Assembly (NCBI GenBank): GCA_028023455.1
Contig: JAQFVV010012423.1
Span: forward strand, 3,829,753 to 3,893,752
DNA: 64,000 nt
Direction of reading: 5' to 3'
From: Epiperipatus broadwayi
Taxonomy: Eukaryota; Onychophora; Udeonychophora; Euonychophora; Peripatidae
Shown here: piece by piece, positions 11,561 through 23,984 of the stretch
Numbering within the stretch: the first letter of the stretch is position 1
Layout of the letters: every line of letters starts with the position of its first letter
The notes under the pieces: generated by a model
The model's input: the letters and a program-made list of their open reading frames with translations, nothing else
Told to the model about the DNA's origin: nothing
The model's database searches: none
Translations under genes and position numbers: made by a program

Positions 11561-12300
11561 ATGCAATTAGCAACCAGGGAATTTAATGTCATTAAGGCAA
11601 GTTGCTGGCCTCTGTATATTCAACACATTGGGAAATACTTATTTATCAATAAAGTTAAAGATAAAAAGTATAAGATTGCTTCATTATTGTGCTTTGTGGG
11701 TAAAGCAGTTATTGAGATAGCCAACAGGCTCACTGAACCACTAACTCAGGAAGAAAGTACATATGATCACATTAAAGAGCATTTGGCAAACCAACTAACC
11801 TCCAACCCTCCGGCCTGTACTTACACTGAAGTTCCTTGCCAGGAAGCAAGGCTGGGAGCAAAGTATAAAAGATTATGACAGTGTTCTACATAATTTAGTA
11901 AAGAATTACATTTATGGGTCTTTTTTACATGAAGCTCCCCTGGGACAATTGCTTGCTGGCATGTGCAAAGCTAATTTACAGCAACAGCTGATGCATGTAT
12001 GCAATTAATATTACACTGAAGCTATAAAACAAAAAATAGCTTATGAACTCATGATTGGACAATCCTGTAAATTTGCCGAGTTCTAAAGTAACAGCAAATT
12101 GCAAATAGATGTTTTTTAGAAGTGTAAGCAAAGATTTGTTGAAAAATAATGAAAAGAGTGCTAACAGTGAAATTGAGTTTGTATGTTTCTGCTGTGTGGA
12201 AAAATCCAGAAAGCCAATAATTGTTATTATAAAAGAGAGTGCTGCAATGAGTGTAAAAAAAAGGGACATTTGAAAAAAATGCAAAAAAGACTTCAGCCAG
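11561..12300 (+). pseudogene. gag remnant with zinc knuckle
   Basis: An open frame of 105 codons (11561-11878) shows the W-x2-Y-x5-YF/YLF and 'K-x2-LL-x3-G-x3-IE' pattern of Gypsy capsid regions. After a frameshift the capsid-like sequence continues ('KDYDSVLHNL', 'APLGQLLAGM') with in-frame stops. At about 12180-12290 there is a Cys-rich stretch with Y-x-CG, and then C-N-E-C-K-K-K-G-H, a CX2CX4H knuckle whose last Cys is one base out of frame. The protein would be the structural Gag that packages element RNA. This copy cannot make it. Confidence 0.75.
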
Positions 12301-12414
12301 ATATGATACTAATAGTAGTAATAATATAATAAAGATTAAAGAAAAGCACTTAACCAATATTAAAAAGATGTTAACAACCAAAAAGGATAGTATAATGGTC
12401 AAAATTAAAATATA

Positions 12415-12560
12415 GGATCAACCTATCTCCATGGATGTCGACAGTGGAAGTGGGATATCATTGATGCCAGACCATGATTGGTATTCCATGACTTCCAAGA
12501 TTAAGAAAAGACCAATTATTACAAAAGACTGGTCTAAAGGTGCATAATATAAAGGGTAAG
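12415..12560 (+). pseudogene. Retropepsin remnant
   Basis: From 12431 the sequence encodes M-D-V-D-S-G-S-G-I-S, the active-site loop of a retroviral-type aspartic protease (D-S/T-G) in the expected place after the zinc knuckle. It is followed by about 30 open codons and then decays. The flap and second half are not recognisable. Confidence 0.65.
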
Positions 12561-12929
12561 ACCATTATCATGGCAAAATTATTGTACTACCACTATACAT
12601 AGTACATGCCTCAATACAACCTATACTAGATTGATACTGGTTCAGCAAAATGGGAGTTCAAATATTATCCTCTTAAAGACAAAAAACCTTTCTAGCACCC
12701 AGTAGGTATCAAAAGCAGGTCTGAGAAGATCCAGAATGACCAGAAATAGAAACAAACAAACTACAAAGATGTACTAAAAGCAAGAGTAAAAAACAAAGTG
12801 TAGCTCATTAGACAGCTGAATACATTGTCTACAAATGGATTATGAATCAGATTTTTGAAGGCTGGCTGAAGCAATATTTCACTTTTCTTCACAAAGAAAT
12901 GTGGAACACCTGGGAACAACTGTCAGTAC
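12561..12929 (+). other. Degenerate pol remnant between protease and integrase
   Basis: Sequence between the protease and integrase pieces. I cannot recognise RT or RNase H motifs in any frame. It is too short to hold them, which points to an internal deletion. Confidence 0.5.
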
Positions 12930-13140
12930 CCAAAGGTTATATTATGAAATGTAACTATACACTGATTCCAGTCAAGGGTAGGCATCACATAGTAAAGTGG
13001 CTTCAGGATAGTCAATAAGACATCAGAGAAAGAAAAGTGCTAGAACTTAGTCACATCTGGTGGCCAGATATTAGAGCAGACCTGGGGTAACACAGAAATA
13101 ATTATGATGATACTCAAACAACTACATTCCCAGAGTTTCC
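12930..13140 (+). pseudogene. Integrase zinc-binding domain remnant
   Basis: One frame shows G-R-H-H-I-V-K, then (after a stop) S-H-I-W-W-P-D-I-R-A-D at 13049-13081. This is the 'H-x-GHxG-x2-K ... W-W-P-x-I/M' signature of Gypsy integrase N-termini. The two Cys that complete the HHCC site are not present and the catalytic core is missing. Confidence 0.65.
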
Positions 13141-13254
13141 ACCTAGTGAGTTAAAATATAATGCACATCAGTGTTCTACAAAAAAGTTAAAGAACTTTAT
13201 GTTCTCTAATAACTCATATGAAGTTCAGAAATCAAAAACTAATCTCTGAAACTT

Positions 13255-13267
13255 GTGGGAAGTAATA
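13255..13267 (+). promoter_or_regulatory. Polypurine tract of the LTR element
   Basis: A purine-rich GTGGGAAGTAATA stretch ends exactly where the 3' LTR begins, the usual place for plus-strand priming. Confidence 0.5.
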
Positions 13268-13289
13268 TGTATGTGTATGTTTACATTCA

Positions 13290-13345
<56 letters not shown>

Positions 13346-13349
13346 TTTT

Positions 13350-13388
<39 letters not shown>

Positions 13389-14076
13389 GTAAAAACTTAT
13401 ACAGAGAAAAGTAATAAGTTAAAAGTATTACAGGACTTGAAAAGATTTATTCTTTTAAAGTAGAAATTAAAAATTATATTCTTTAAATTAGAAAAAGATT
13501 AATTTCTAAAATGAACAATAGACTAGTTAATAAGAGTGGAATAAGTAATTATTCAAATGAAACAAATTAAGGAATTTGATTTACATTCCTTTTTAAGATA
13601 ATGACAATCTACAAATAACTGATTAATTGAAAAGGCAGAAAGACAATACTAAAATTTTTGATGGAACATGAAAAGGAAAAATCACCTGATCAGATGGGCA
13701 GAGAACTGGTCAATCATTTGCAGGGATTCAGAGACAATGAAGTGCCTTTAATACTAATCAGAAAAAGAAGAGAGATACTTAATCCTTAGAGTTTGATCTG
13801 TGTACAGTGATATAGTGGAGCAGGATGTATTCCCCTGCACAGTGACTTCAAGTATGGAAAGCTGGTGTCTGAACATGAAAACAATCAGCACAGAACTTTT
13901 AAAGGTCATATTGATCTTAATTATTATTTGTAAATGCCTTTGGGTCTTATAATGTAAATAATTGTATATATGTTATTAGTTCAATCTTTTAAGGGATCAT
14001 ATATTAAAATATATCTTAATATTTACTGTTAGTCACTATTTGCATTCATGGAAGTGCATCCTATCATAGTGAGACA
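13268..14076 (+). repeat. 3' LTR with TA expansion
   Basis: Matches the 5' LTR but is longer because two TA runs (13295-13343 and 13352-13385) have expanded near its start, replacing the short 'acatatata' of the 5' copy. It ends CTATCATAGTGAGACA. Confidence 0.75.
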
Positions 14077-15228
14077 TAGCACTTTTTATTTTAGATTTTT
14101 CACTAATATTTATTTTTACACACATATTTTTATACATTTTACTTTTTTAATTTCTTTAAAAAGAAGAGAGTGAGTTTTAAATCTTTTTCTAGTTTATATT
14201 TTCCCCCACCTGCTATCAATACTAAAATTATGTTAAAAGAAAAAAAAACAATATAACACAATCTTTCTATTTTACAAAATTGCATTTAAAAAAAAAATCT
14301 ACTTAACTAATTATTCCTTCAACTATTCTTTTCTTTCATATTAAATTTCATCATATATTTTGAATTATAAAATATGTAATGCAAATATATGTAGGTTTTA
14401 TAGCATATATCTCTCACTAACATTACATCACCCCCCACTTCATTTGAGAGGTAAAATGTGTCAATTTGGCACATTTTAGCACTGACATTTTATTTGTAAC
14501 TTTTCTGTCTGATTTTAATTTTTTTTTTATTTATTTATTTAATTACTATTTTTTTTTAGAATTGCTGAATTTCATACAGACTGACAACCACAGCTGCTCT
14601 ACCTCACAGACAATAATCTACTTTGATTGGCAATTATTCTGTCATATGTAATGACCATCAGGGGCAACATGCATTTTTGCAATATGTACAAAGAGGGTGA
14701 ATGCTGTGAGTAGTGGACCACATCTGTTTATACCCAACTTATGCAATAAAAATACTTTAACTTAACTTGATTACTGTGCTAGGAATTTCTCTACCAGTGG
14801 CTTGAATGAGCCCAAAACATTCTTTCTTGGGTCTGCATCCTAAAAAATATGGGTCTAGCATTCACCCAACAACAACTTACACTTAATAACCTTCCTCAAC
14901 CTGATCAGCATCTTCCCCCTCCCTCCATTACTCTAATAACCTACATACAATCTACACTAACTTGAAAGATTATTTTGCTATATTTTATTTATTTTATTAT
15001 AGATTTCATTTTATTTATTATATGCTTTATTTATTTTTATCTCTATATGTTGATTCCCTACAAAAAAAAAAAAACTTTTGTTTTATTCTATTTATTTTGT
15101 TTTACTTCATTATTACCGCTCAGAAATACATTCTATTTTATTTGTTTAATATTATTTCCATTCTCATAATCCATATAAAATAAACGTTTTCTTTTCTAAA
15201 AAATCATCCATCTAATATAAACTCTTAA
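14077..15228. other. AT-rich stretch, no gene seen
   Basis: The section around 14560-14780 is less AT-rich and ends with AATAAAAATA, but I can tie it to no family. Small T-rich frames at 14466-14651 and 14962-15183 look like chance translations. Confidence 0.5.
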
Positions 15229-15240
15229 CCCCCCCCCCCC
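15229..15240. repeat. C12 tract
   Basis: A run of twelve C in very AT-rich DNA, G-rich on the minus strand. Confidence 0.9.
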
Positions 15241-15329
15241 AACCTTTGTTAGGCTGTTCTTATTTCCTTCTAACTAATTTTATGATACAATTTCATTTCT
15301 CATTTTTGCTTGTTTTTTGATTATATATT

Positions 15330-15837
15330 TTAATTTTTTTCTTTAAACTCTGTTTTGTTTTCTGCTTCTGGTGTCATCTCTGATTTAAAAGTAAGTCTAT
15401 ATTCTGATATTTTATCTGCCTTTTCTTTCCTATGATTGTCTTTGCTATTTGAATGTATTTCCATGTTGCCTATAATTTGTTCTTCCTTAAAAACTCGCTT
15501 TCTATTACCTTGCTGACAAATCTTTCTTTTCAGATTCAAGGTTATCACTTGACTCAGAAATATTTTTTGGTTCTGGCTTAATTTCTGAGTAAGTCTTATT
15601 TTCTGGTTCAGGTTTATTTACCATATTGTAGCTATTTAATTGTGCATACTTACTTGTGCCTTCCTGTTTATTTTCAATTTTATCTAATTTATCTCTTAAT
15701 TCCTTTATATTCATTTTCATACTTTTTATTATTTTCCTCTCTTCTATTTGGGCTATCATCATTTCCTGTATTAACCATTCTATTTGTTTGTTGAACCTTT
15801 CTATGTATTTCTCAAACTTTTCTTCAAATGATTTCAT
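15330..15837 (-). pseudogene. Broken Lys/Glu-rich coiled-coil ORF
   Basis: Two minus-strand frames (15837-15505 and 15548-15330) overlap and join by one frameshift near 15540. Together they would give about 165 residues. The first 70 are heptad-like and rich in E, K, I and L (a likely coiled coil). The rest is hydrophilic with repeated P-E-P and E-N-K-T type words. I do not recognise the family. A retroelement ORF1 or gag-like product is possible, because copy 2 of repeat R1 lies upstream on this strand. No neighbouring enzyme is found. Confidence 0.35.
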
Positions 15838-15844
15838 AATTTGA

Positions 15845-16287
15845 TTTATTTTATATTAGTCTTTTCTACTTTATTGATAACTTTCTGATTTTTATTTTCA
15901 TTATTTTTACTATTTTAAGTTGAATGAAGTGTTTGACTAACTCAAAAACTTTCAGTCCTCATTAATAACCACCTTCTCATAAATAAATCCCAATAATAAA
16001 TTTATTTATCTCTCTGAAAGCTTTTTTTTCTCTCTCCTTTCATTTACATTGCATATCTTACTCTTTTTATTTTATATTCTTAATTATTTTAATTCATAAT
16101 ATTACAATCTGTTTGCTTTGGCCTATTTCTCTTCTCACACTGCTCACCAATTTCACTTTCACAACTTTGCAATTTAGTGTTTAATTTAATTTATAGTTCC
16201 AGACTTTATAATTTTAAATTATAATTATGTTTGGTCATTTATTACACTTCAGCACCCACACTGGATGGCATTTGAACCAGGTCCCTC
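15845..16287. other. AT-rich stretch between broken ORF and R1
   Basis: No gene is seen. The minus strand near 16266-16281 reads GGTTCAAATGCC, which resembles a pol III B box, but no A box is evident. Confidence 0.35.
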
Positions 16288-16627
16288 AAAATAAACCTTT
16301 TTTTTTGCTGGTTTTAAATACATTTTAAAATATCTTTAATATATTTTGGCTTTAATAAGTTTTAATATTTAAACTTTAATATCCCTCTTTAATATATCTA
16401 GACTTTAACTAAGCTTATTATCAAGCTCTTAACATTTAATACATAATTTTGTGGGTATTTATTATTTTAAATCTTTAATACTTCAGGAACAAAACGGCCC
16501 TTCAAACAGAAGAGTAGAATACCATTGATAGACTAACCATCAATGGTACCTATGACCAGATTGATGCTATATACAGAGCACAACCTATGATCATATTTCC
16601 AGACCATAACACTCCTCAACGGCTAGA
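16288..16627 (+). repeat. Dispersed repeat R1, copy 2
   Basis: Homologous along its length to 4965-5300. The two flanks differ completely, so these are separate insertions of the same element and not a segmental duplication. Confidence 0.7.
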
Positions 16628-16756
16628 ATTGTCTTACATAAATAAAATCATAAAATAAATAGTTACTAATTAAGAAAATATATAAAATAATAGGCCAATC
16701 TATCTGCTATTGAAAAAAATATACAAATGAAGAAATAAATTATATAATATTTGGAT

Positions 16757-16871
16757 AAAGAAACTGATAAATGTCAAGCATAGGTGGTCGAGATATAAGC
16801 AGTTGTTCCTTGTTAGCGGGTTCGCTTCCTGGCTGATACTACCACACATGAGAAAAAAAGAAACTGATAAA
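16757..16871 (+). mobile_element. tRNA-like retroposon with 15-bp TSD
   Basis: An 85-bp insert (16772-16856) is flanked by perfect direct repeats AAAGAAACTGATAAA (16757-16771 and 16857-16871). The insert contains TGGTCGAGAT (A-box-like) and GGTTCGCTTCC (B-box-like). GGTGGT can pair with ACTACC as an acceptor-like stem, and a T-arm-like hairpin lies between. It ends ATGAGAAAA just before the repeat. This is the structure of a retroposed small pol III RNA or a minimal SINE. It is too short for a normal tRNA, and I cannot assign an anticodon. Confidence 0.65.
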
Positions 16872-18180
16872 TAAATAAATAATGTTAAAAAAAAATAGGC
16901 CATCAGACATACAAGCAAGTTGTAGATAGAAAATTTATTTATTTTTTAATAGATATCGTTTATTTTTCGATTTTGTGATTTGAATGTATACATTATAAAT
17001 ATTTAGTTTATGTTTTATATTAGTATATATATAAATTAATTATAGCATTCACGAACGTTCAGTTAATCTTAATATCGACAAATAAAAGACCAAATAATCA
17101 ATAATATTTGTTACGCTAAATGATCATAAACTTGACTTAAAACTAAAGAAAGTTAATAAAACTGATTAATAAAATATAAATATTTACTTATTGATTAATA
17201 AATAAACAGATCATTTAACAAAGATAAAAAGAAAAATTACATTAATAAGCAAATAAATAATAAACAAATATATTTTCAATTGAGTTTACGGTTAAACAAT
17301 CTTTTTTTTAAATAAATAAAATTTCGAAATAATTTTTTATAATTCTGATAAATGTATCAATTCAGCAAGTGATGATAAAATACGGAGAAAAAAACATTTG
17401 ACACAATTATTTAAACTAGTATTTCATTTTGATTGCTACGTTGCTGGGGAAAGCATAAAAGTAAACTTCAAAATTGATTGTCTGATAACCTTTTTTATCT
17501 TGAAAAAAATAAATTATTTTCCTCGTTTATGAGAAAAAATTTAAATAAGGCTTAACAATGATTACATACATATTTTACATTTTGATTGGTCAATGCCCCC
17601 ATAAGATGATTTTATAGAGTAAGTTTCCAGTCTTAACGACTTCTCTGGATGTCATTTAAAATGTCACATAATGTCACGTATTCATCTTCTGGAGCTCAGC
17701 AACTTCAAATTGTTAGCTCAATTATTTTGTCAGAAAAGAAATGCCAAGATAACAACTGAAATAATGATGTCCATTTACCATTTTAGGCATTACATCTCCA
17801 ATTTGGAAAAGCAAAAAAAAGAGTTAAAAATTTATTTATTTACTTGAAAGCTCAGTCACTTTCCATTAAATATATTATACGTGTTTGTGTCTATACATAT
17901 ATATCTAGATGTTATAAAATATACATTATTGTCTCATATAGACTACTAACGCGAAGATCCCACACATTATTCCAAATTATTTCAGAACATTATTTATTGA
18001 ATCAACTTTTGCCTTTTGTTCTCTTGTCTTTTTATTAGTGATAGTTTCTTTTAATATATCTTTCTTAATAAAGTTACTTCCAAGTAAGTATCCATTCCAA
18101 TTTTTGAAATAATATGTGTATACTCATAATACTTTGTACCAAATCTTTTTTTTAACATCTGAGATTATGGGTGTAGCAAA
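16872..18180. other. AT-rich stretch, apparently unique
   Basis: No gene is recognised. 17030-17800 has a few more CpG dinucleotides than the surroundings but no open frame of note. Confidence 0.5.
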
Positions 18181-18189
18181 TCTTATTTA

Positions 18190-18450
18190 TCATATATATA
18201 TGTATAACCCCAAAGAGTTTGCACTAAGTGCTTCTTCAAGATAATTTCTCAGTACTTCATAACCGAGCAAAAACCAACACATAGAGCAAGCCAAAATTAT
18301 ATTTCCTAAAATAAGAATAGAACAGAACAAACTAACTTATGGACCCCCCCCCCGCTAAATAAACAGTAACATATAAGCTAAACTCAGGGTACTCACATAT
18401 GATATATGCTATAATAAAAAAGAGCCATAGATATAAAAATAATAATGACT
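18190..18450 (-). repeat. Possible PLE tail relic
   Basis: On the minus strand CTTGAAGA-AGCACTTAGTGC-AAACTC (18211-18241) keeps the spacing of a hammerhead core around a stem II (GCACU/AGUGC), but with both core boxes mutated. It is followed by a short TA run. The preceding TG-rich sequence and a C10 tract (18344-18353) could be a PLE 3' UTR. Evidence is weak. Confidence 0.25.
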
Positions 18451-21400
18451 AAGCATTGTAAATACACTAATAAACATTAAATAAATTTTATGAGAAGGAG
18501 AACTCTCAAGTCACACTTTCAAAGTAGTAATACTCTTAAGATTGAAAGCACACACCAAAGAGTAATTAGATTATACTATATATTTTTCATAAAATACTTC
18601 TATACCTCTCCCTCCAATATTATAACCAATTTCACAAGCACTATTCTCAATATTCCATTGCAATGATCTGATTCACAATTCAAAACTCGTGATAAAGCAT
18701 AAAAATGTTTCATACTTTTTATATTTGATACTTTTTGAAATAATTTATTTTGCCGAAAACAATTTATTTTAATCAGTAATTACAATAATAAGATTTCAGG
18801 GTTTTTTATTAAATATTTCTAATATTAAACTGTTATTTTTTTTATTTAATTTATGAATTATTAAACAATGAATGACATCCTAGTGAAAATAAGAGATATT
18901 CTCTTATCCCTAATATAATGTCTACATAATTTACAACAATAATAACAAATGTGAAAAGAAAATATTTTAATTAGAGTAAAATACACAGAAACTTTTAATT
19001 TAGAATAAAATAATAATCTATCAGGTTTGCATTTGAATACTAAGAGAAGATAAAAGATTTTATGGATACTCAGAATATCCTATTAACAACTCGGGCCAAA
19101 TCTTTCTCCATAACTTTAAGATAAATAATTTAAACATTAAATTTATGATAGATAATCAATTACGGTCTTATGAATAAGCAAATAATTTTATCACAAACGC
19201 AGTCTTCTTTTAATAATGGCATGTGGATTAAAATGATCACTTAAGATTAAGAAAATGAATAAATATTTTATTTCTTATATGCATTCTTAACATCTGAAGA
19301 TCATTCTAACAAAATGATTATTATCTTCAATTGTATGTGCATGTACTCTTAATTTCTAACATAAAATATAATTGTAGTATTGATTATATAATGTTATGAT
19401 TTCAAGATAAGTAGTATGTGACTGAGATGATATTAAAACTGTACACAAATTTAACAATAAAATATAACAATAGGGACAATCGAATAAACAATAATTTTGG
19501 AAATCCACAATCTTCAAATTAAGTGATTTAAACAATATTCCAGACAACTTTATGCATAAAATAAATAAACTTTAGAAGTTTACAGCTTATGATTATAAAT
19601 AAATTTACAAATTAAATGATTATTGACTACTGTGAATTTGTTTGACAAATAAAAGCTTTTTTATTAAATATGGACATTAATAAGAAGTTATATATTTTTT
19701 ACATAACAATTGTACTAGCTATTGTCTCAACATTGGGTACATTTAAATAATAAGCATGACATACCAAATATAATTTTACATTTTAAAATAAATAACTATC
19801 AGTTTTATGTTCTGCAATGCTGGCAAAGCACAGCAAGTCAGACCTACATATCAGAATTATCTCTAACCTACAGTCAGAGAATGAACTATTAAAAATATTA
19901 GAACAATAAAGGGTTGTCAAAATCAATCATTTATGCTAAATATGAAACATGATAAATATTGCTCATAGAAATACAATAATAAGAATGACAAACTTAGTAT
20001 GTCTTTATAAAAATGTATGTGCTAATAAAATAAATATCCACAACCAAGAGATGAAGCTACCATTTTTTGGCAAATATAACAACAACATAAATATTCACAA
20101 GAGATTGACACAGCTATGATCTTTTGGATAATATAATGGCAAGATAAACATAAACAATAAAACAAGAGATAGATAACAGCATAGTAAATTACTTGTCCAA
20201 TCTGGCATAATAAAACATGACCTGAAGTAAAGAATAAAATAATAATATACAACATTTTCACTAGTTATGCATAAACATATTCATTCAAACAGATAAATTA
20301 TTCATAGACAAATCAACATTATAAAATGATAGAAGAGTAAAAATAGCAAATATTCTGTGAACTTTTGGATATTAAGTTGATAAATAATGCATAAAGATAT
20401 ACTAGATATAAATGCATCATATAAATAAATAGAATACATAGTAAATTACAAAAGCATAAAATTATAATTTAAAATTATACCCAGTTTCCAAAATTTAAAT
20501 AATTAAATATCCTTCATCCAGGGTGATTCACCATTCATCAGTATACAGTTTGGCAAACAGAAAATTTTCTTTTATTTCTTGATAATACAGCAAATTTAAA
20601 ACTAGATATACAGCATTTGAAACTAATTCTACAAGCAAGAGATTTCCCAACAACATAAGCACTCAAACTTATAAATGACCATCTAGTTTCATAAAAAAAT
20701 ATTTTTAAATATGGTATCGGCAATTTTGGGTATTATATTATGTTAACTTGCCATTCATCTCTTAGAAAAATATTTTTACTATTGAGGTCTAGGAGCAAAT
20801 AGTATTTAAAGATAAAGTATGTTTTATTAGAGAGCAGGGTTTAGAATTCACAATTATGACAATAATAATAATAATGCACATGTAAATCAGGTTTATAATT
20901 AAAAGTTAATTGTATAATCACTTGAAAAATAATTCATAAAAGCATTTTATTTCTCTTTATGACTGATTCTATTATTTTGTACATATATAATTAAATAATG
21001 ACAACAATGAATTTTTAAGTAATAAATCTATTACAATGGCATCATGTAATTTTTTTAATGTAATTAATTCAAGTGATAATTTTCCAACAAAAGAATAAGT
21101 AAATAAATTCCAGTGTTACAAACTTTGGAGATATTTTTCCATATAGCTTGTATTAAACATAAGTTGAAATGTTTGTGAGTGAAAGTGTTTTATTCAGCAA
21201 CAAACATAATAAATGATAAGTAATTAAAATAGCAGTTCAAAATTAATAAAGAGGTCTTACAATTCAGAATTAAAATAGTTCATTAATTAAAATGAATTAT
21301 CCCAGAGAAAACCATTATTTCAAAATATTGAAATTAATATATTTCAAACACATTGCTGAAAAAATATTTCCAAGACTTTTGTTACATTTTTTATTTCAGC

Positions 21401-22637
21401 ATTTCTTTTTAAATTTTTAAGTAAAATCATTAAAATATTAAAAACTGCTATAAGTATTGAAAAAAATATCTCTTACATTCTTAATATAATGGACCAAAGA
21501 ATATTAAATTGATAATATAGTTTATTGTAAATAAATAAATTGGTAATTAATAAAAGTTCTTACATTAGTAGATAAATTATAAAAAATTCCTACAACATAT
21601 TAATTCTGCATAAAAATAATTTAGTAGTTGTAGAAAAATTACTATTTAAACTTCTCATTTTATTTTTAATGTAGATTTTGTACTTGCCAGTAGACTTAGA
21701 TTAAAGGTTTGACATCTTGATTAGAACTTATTTATGGATACATTACTTTCACAAAAATAAAATTGTTTAAAATAATTAAACTTGCAATTTGGAAAATTTT
21801 TTATAAAAATATTTAATTCTACCATCAGAAATAAAAATTGATTAGAAAACAAAATAAACAAATTTTGCTTTTCTTTCCATATGTGTGCAACTTTTTCTCC
21901 TTTCCATGTGTATGATTTTATAACCATGATCAGGTGACAGATTTTATTGATTAAAAATTGACATTTTTAATCAACATCTTTTGACCTTCATATTAAAATT
22001 TGACAAATGAAATGGTATCTGAGAAACAAAGTGAAAAAATAGAAACTCGTTTACATATTGTCTAGGCTGTTAGTTTAAAATATTAAACTATAAGACAATT
22101 ATTTATGAAACCAAAAATTATTACAATAAAAATAACATAAAATATTATATAATAGATGATATTTTTTAAACACTCTTATATAATTTTTAATAAAGGTGAA
22201 GTTTCTCAGAATATTTTTTTATTTTTAATTAAAAATATTTAAAAATAATTAAATATTATAAATAAGGATGTGGAAGACAAAATTTAAAATGCAAGCACAA
22301 TCACCTGTTTTCTAAAGTTTCTTTCAATTGATTTTAATTGATGTAATCTTTATACTGATTAGCATGAATAAAAACATACTTTAATTAATAAATAACTTTA
22401 AAAAATGTTTTCTTGTAAGCAAGTAAATTAAATAAAAACACTTAACATTAAATAATTAAACTTAACTATTATTACAGTTTAATTTAAAAATTGAATTTTA
22501 ATATACTAAAAGCTATATGAGAATAGCTTTTAATAGCTTTCAATATTAATTTATTATTATACAGAGAAATTTATTCCTAATTTAACTATTGAAAGTCACT
22601 TATAATTATAGATGGGTTCAAACTAATACAATAAAAG

Positions 22638-22638
<1 letters not shown>
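18451..22638. other. AT-rich non-coding stretch
   Basis: About 4 kb in which I see no gene, RNA gene, terminal repeat or tandem repeat beyond short simple sequence. The small minus-strand frames at 19356, 20022, 20538 and 21721 have no motif. Confidence 0.55.
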
Positions 22639-22674
<36 letters not shown>

Positions 22675-22830
22675 TTCTTAGAGTAATTTAAAAAAGTAAC
22701 TTAAACATTGAATGATAAAGCCCTATTAAAAATTAAATTTGCAATAAAAATTAATTTATTGAATTTTTTTATGTACTTAGATAAATTAGATGGCTGGAAG
22801 TTTAGCTTTACTGACAAAGGTAAAGATTAC

Positions 22831-22900
<70 letters not shown>
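22639..22900. repeat. Two (TA)n microsatellites
   Basis: TA runs at 22639-22671 and 22834-22900. Frames of 69-86 codons through them are repeat translations. Confidence 0.9.
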
Positions 22901-22902
<2 letters not shown>

Positions 22903-23015
22903 GATATTATTATTTAACGACTGTATTTTTTCAAAGTTATATATGTAATCTTGTAACTGAATATTAATAAATTCAGAAATCTCAATATAAACATCACATG
23001 ACCACCTCCTCTTAT

Positions 23016-23540
23016 GCTTGTGTATAACTGTTGTTAAAACAGGCAAAACTCACTATATATATTGCCATACACAGCAAGCTAGAGTAATCATGGATGCCAG
23101 AAGGCTTGTGCATAAAATCCCCATCTAGTGCCTACTCATCCAATAACCCCAGAGTAGTTTCTGCCTTATGGTCTTCACCAGTGAGGAGCCTTGAATCTGA
23201 GAACACTGCATCTAGATCTTAGAATCTAATGCAACCCTACAGCAAACACCTTTTATCTCCATTTAACTACAAAATTATGAGTCTTAAATTTAAAACACCT
23301 TAATGTTTTCAATCCAAACTCATTAGCTCAAATAGTCATATGGGTCTGAACCCAGTTCAGTACCCATACATTTTGGTGTCTTTGGTTCTTTAATAATCAT
23401 AGCCACCACTATCCTATTAGGCAGGATTGATTTTAAGCCAATAAACAACAGATGAGTATGCTTGTGTATAACTGTTGTTATAACAGGCAAAACTCACTAT
23501 ATATATTGCTACACGCAGCAGGCTAGATATTGTAACGGTA
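23016..23540 (-). mobile_element. Ribozyme repeat family D, single direct copy
   Basis: GCTTGTGTATAACTG at 23016 recurs at 23460, so this is one monomer of 444 bp plus about 80 bp of the next, all on the minus strand. The sequence matches the 455-bp monomers at 46.5-47.8 kb, including the hairpin/CCCATA block (about 23338-23375), but is clearly more diverged. Unlike the other arrays it has no inverted partner. Confidence 0.65.
23146..23187 (-). ncRNA. Hammerhead ribozyme, family D, mutated
   Basis: The minus strand reads stem I UCCUCA, core CUGGUGA, a stem II AGACC-AUAA-GGC-type hairpin, GAAA, then ACUACU-C-UGGGG. A6 of CUGA is changed to G, so activity is doubtful. Confidence 0.5.
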
Positions 23541-23982
23541 TGCATTCTCTCAACAAAATAAGTTAAGGCAGTCACATATCACTATAATCAGATTTAAGGT
23601 CTTCATATAGGATGCCACAAATGATGTGATTTAATTTTGATATAAAACTATATCTGTTCCCAATAAATAACTTGTTAATAAATTATTATATCTAATTCAC
23701 ATCAAATAAATTTTCACCTTAATTGACTTAACCGTTATGCTCGAATTCAGGGAAGTTTAACAATTTACTCTCTTCAGGGGTTCCTATCAATATTCTAAAG
23801 TAATATTAATAACAAATCTCACTAACACTTTAAATTAAATTAAATAAAATTGAAGACTTCATTTAATTTAATATAAAAATATAATAATTATTTATTTAAC
23901 AAAAAATAACTTAAATTTTACAATATATAAAAATTATTTATATATCTATTACCTTATATTAAAAAAATATAAATATTCTATT
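23541..23982. other. AT-rich stretch, no feature seen
   Basis: Nothing supportable between the family D copy and the pogo-like element. Confidence 0.55.
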
Positions 23983-23984
23983 TA

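Larger units (their letters stand above)
10770..14076 (+). mobile_element. Decayed Gypsy-like LTR retrotransposon
   Basis: Two direct LTRs (10770-11486 and 13268-14076) flank 1.8 kb with remnants of gag, zinc knuckle, retropepsin and integrase in that order. Reverse transcriptase and RNase H are missing, so the copy is internally deleted as well as broken by stops and frameshifts. Both LTRs begin TGTATGTGTAT and end GAGACA. I see no matching target-site duplication, which may have decayed. Confidence 0.8.
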
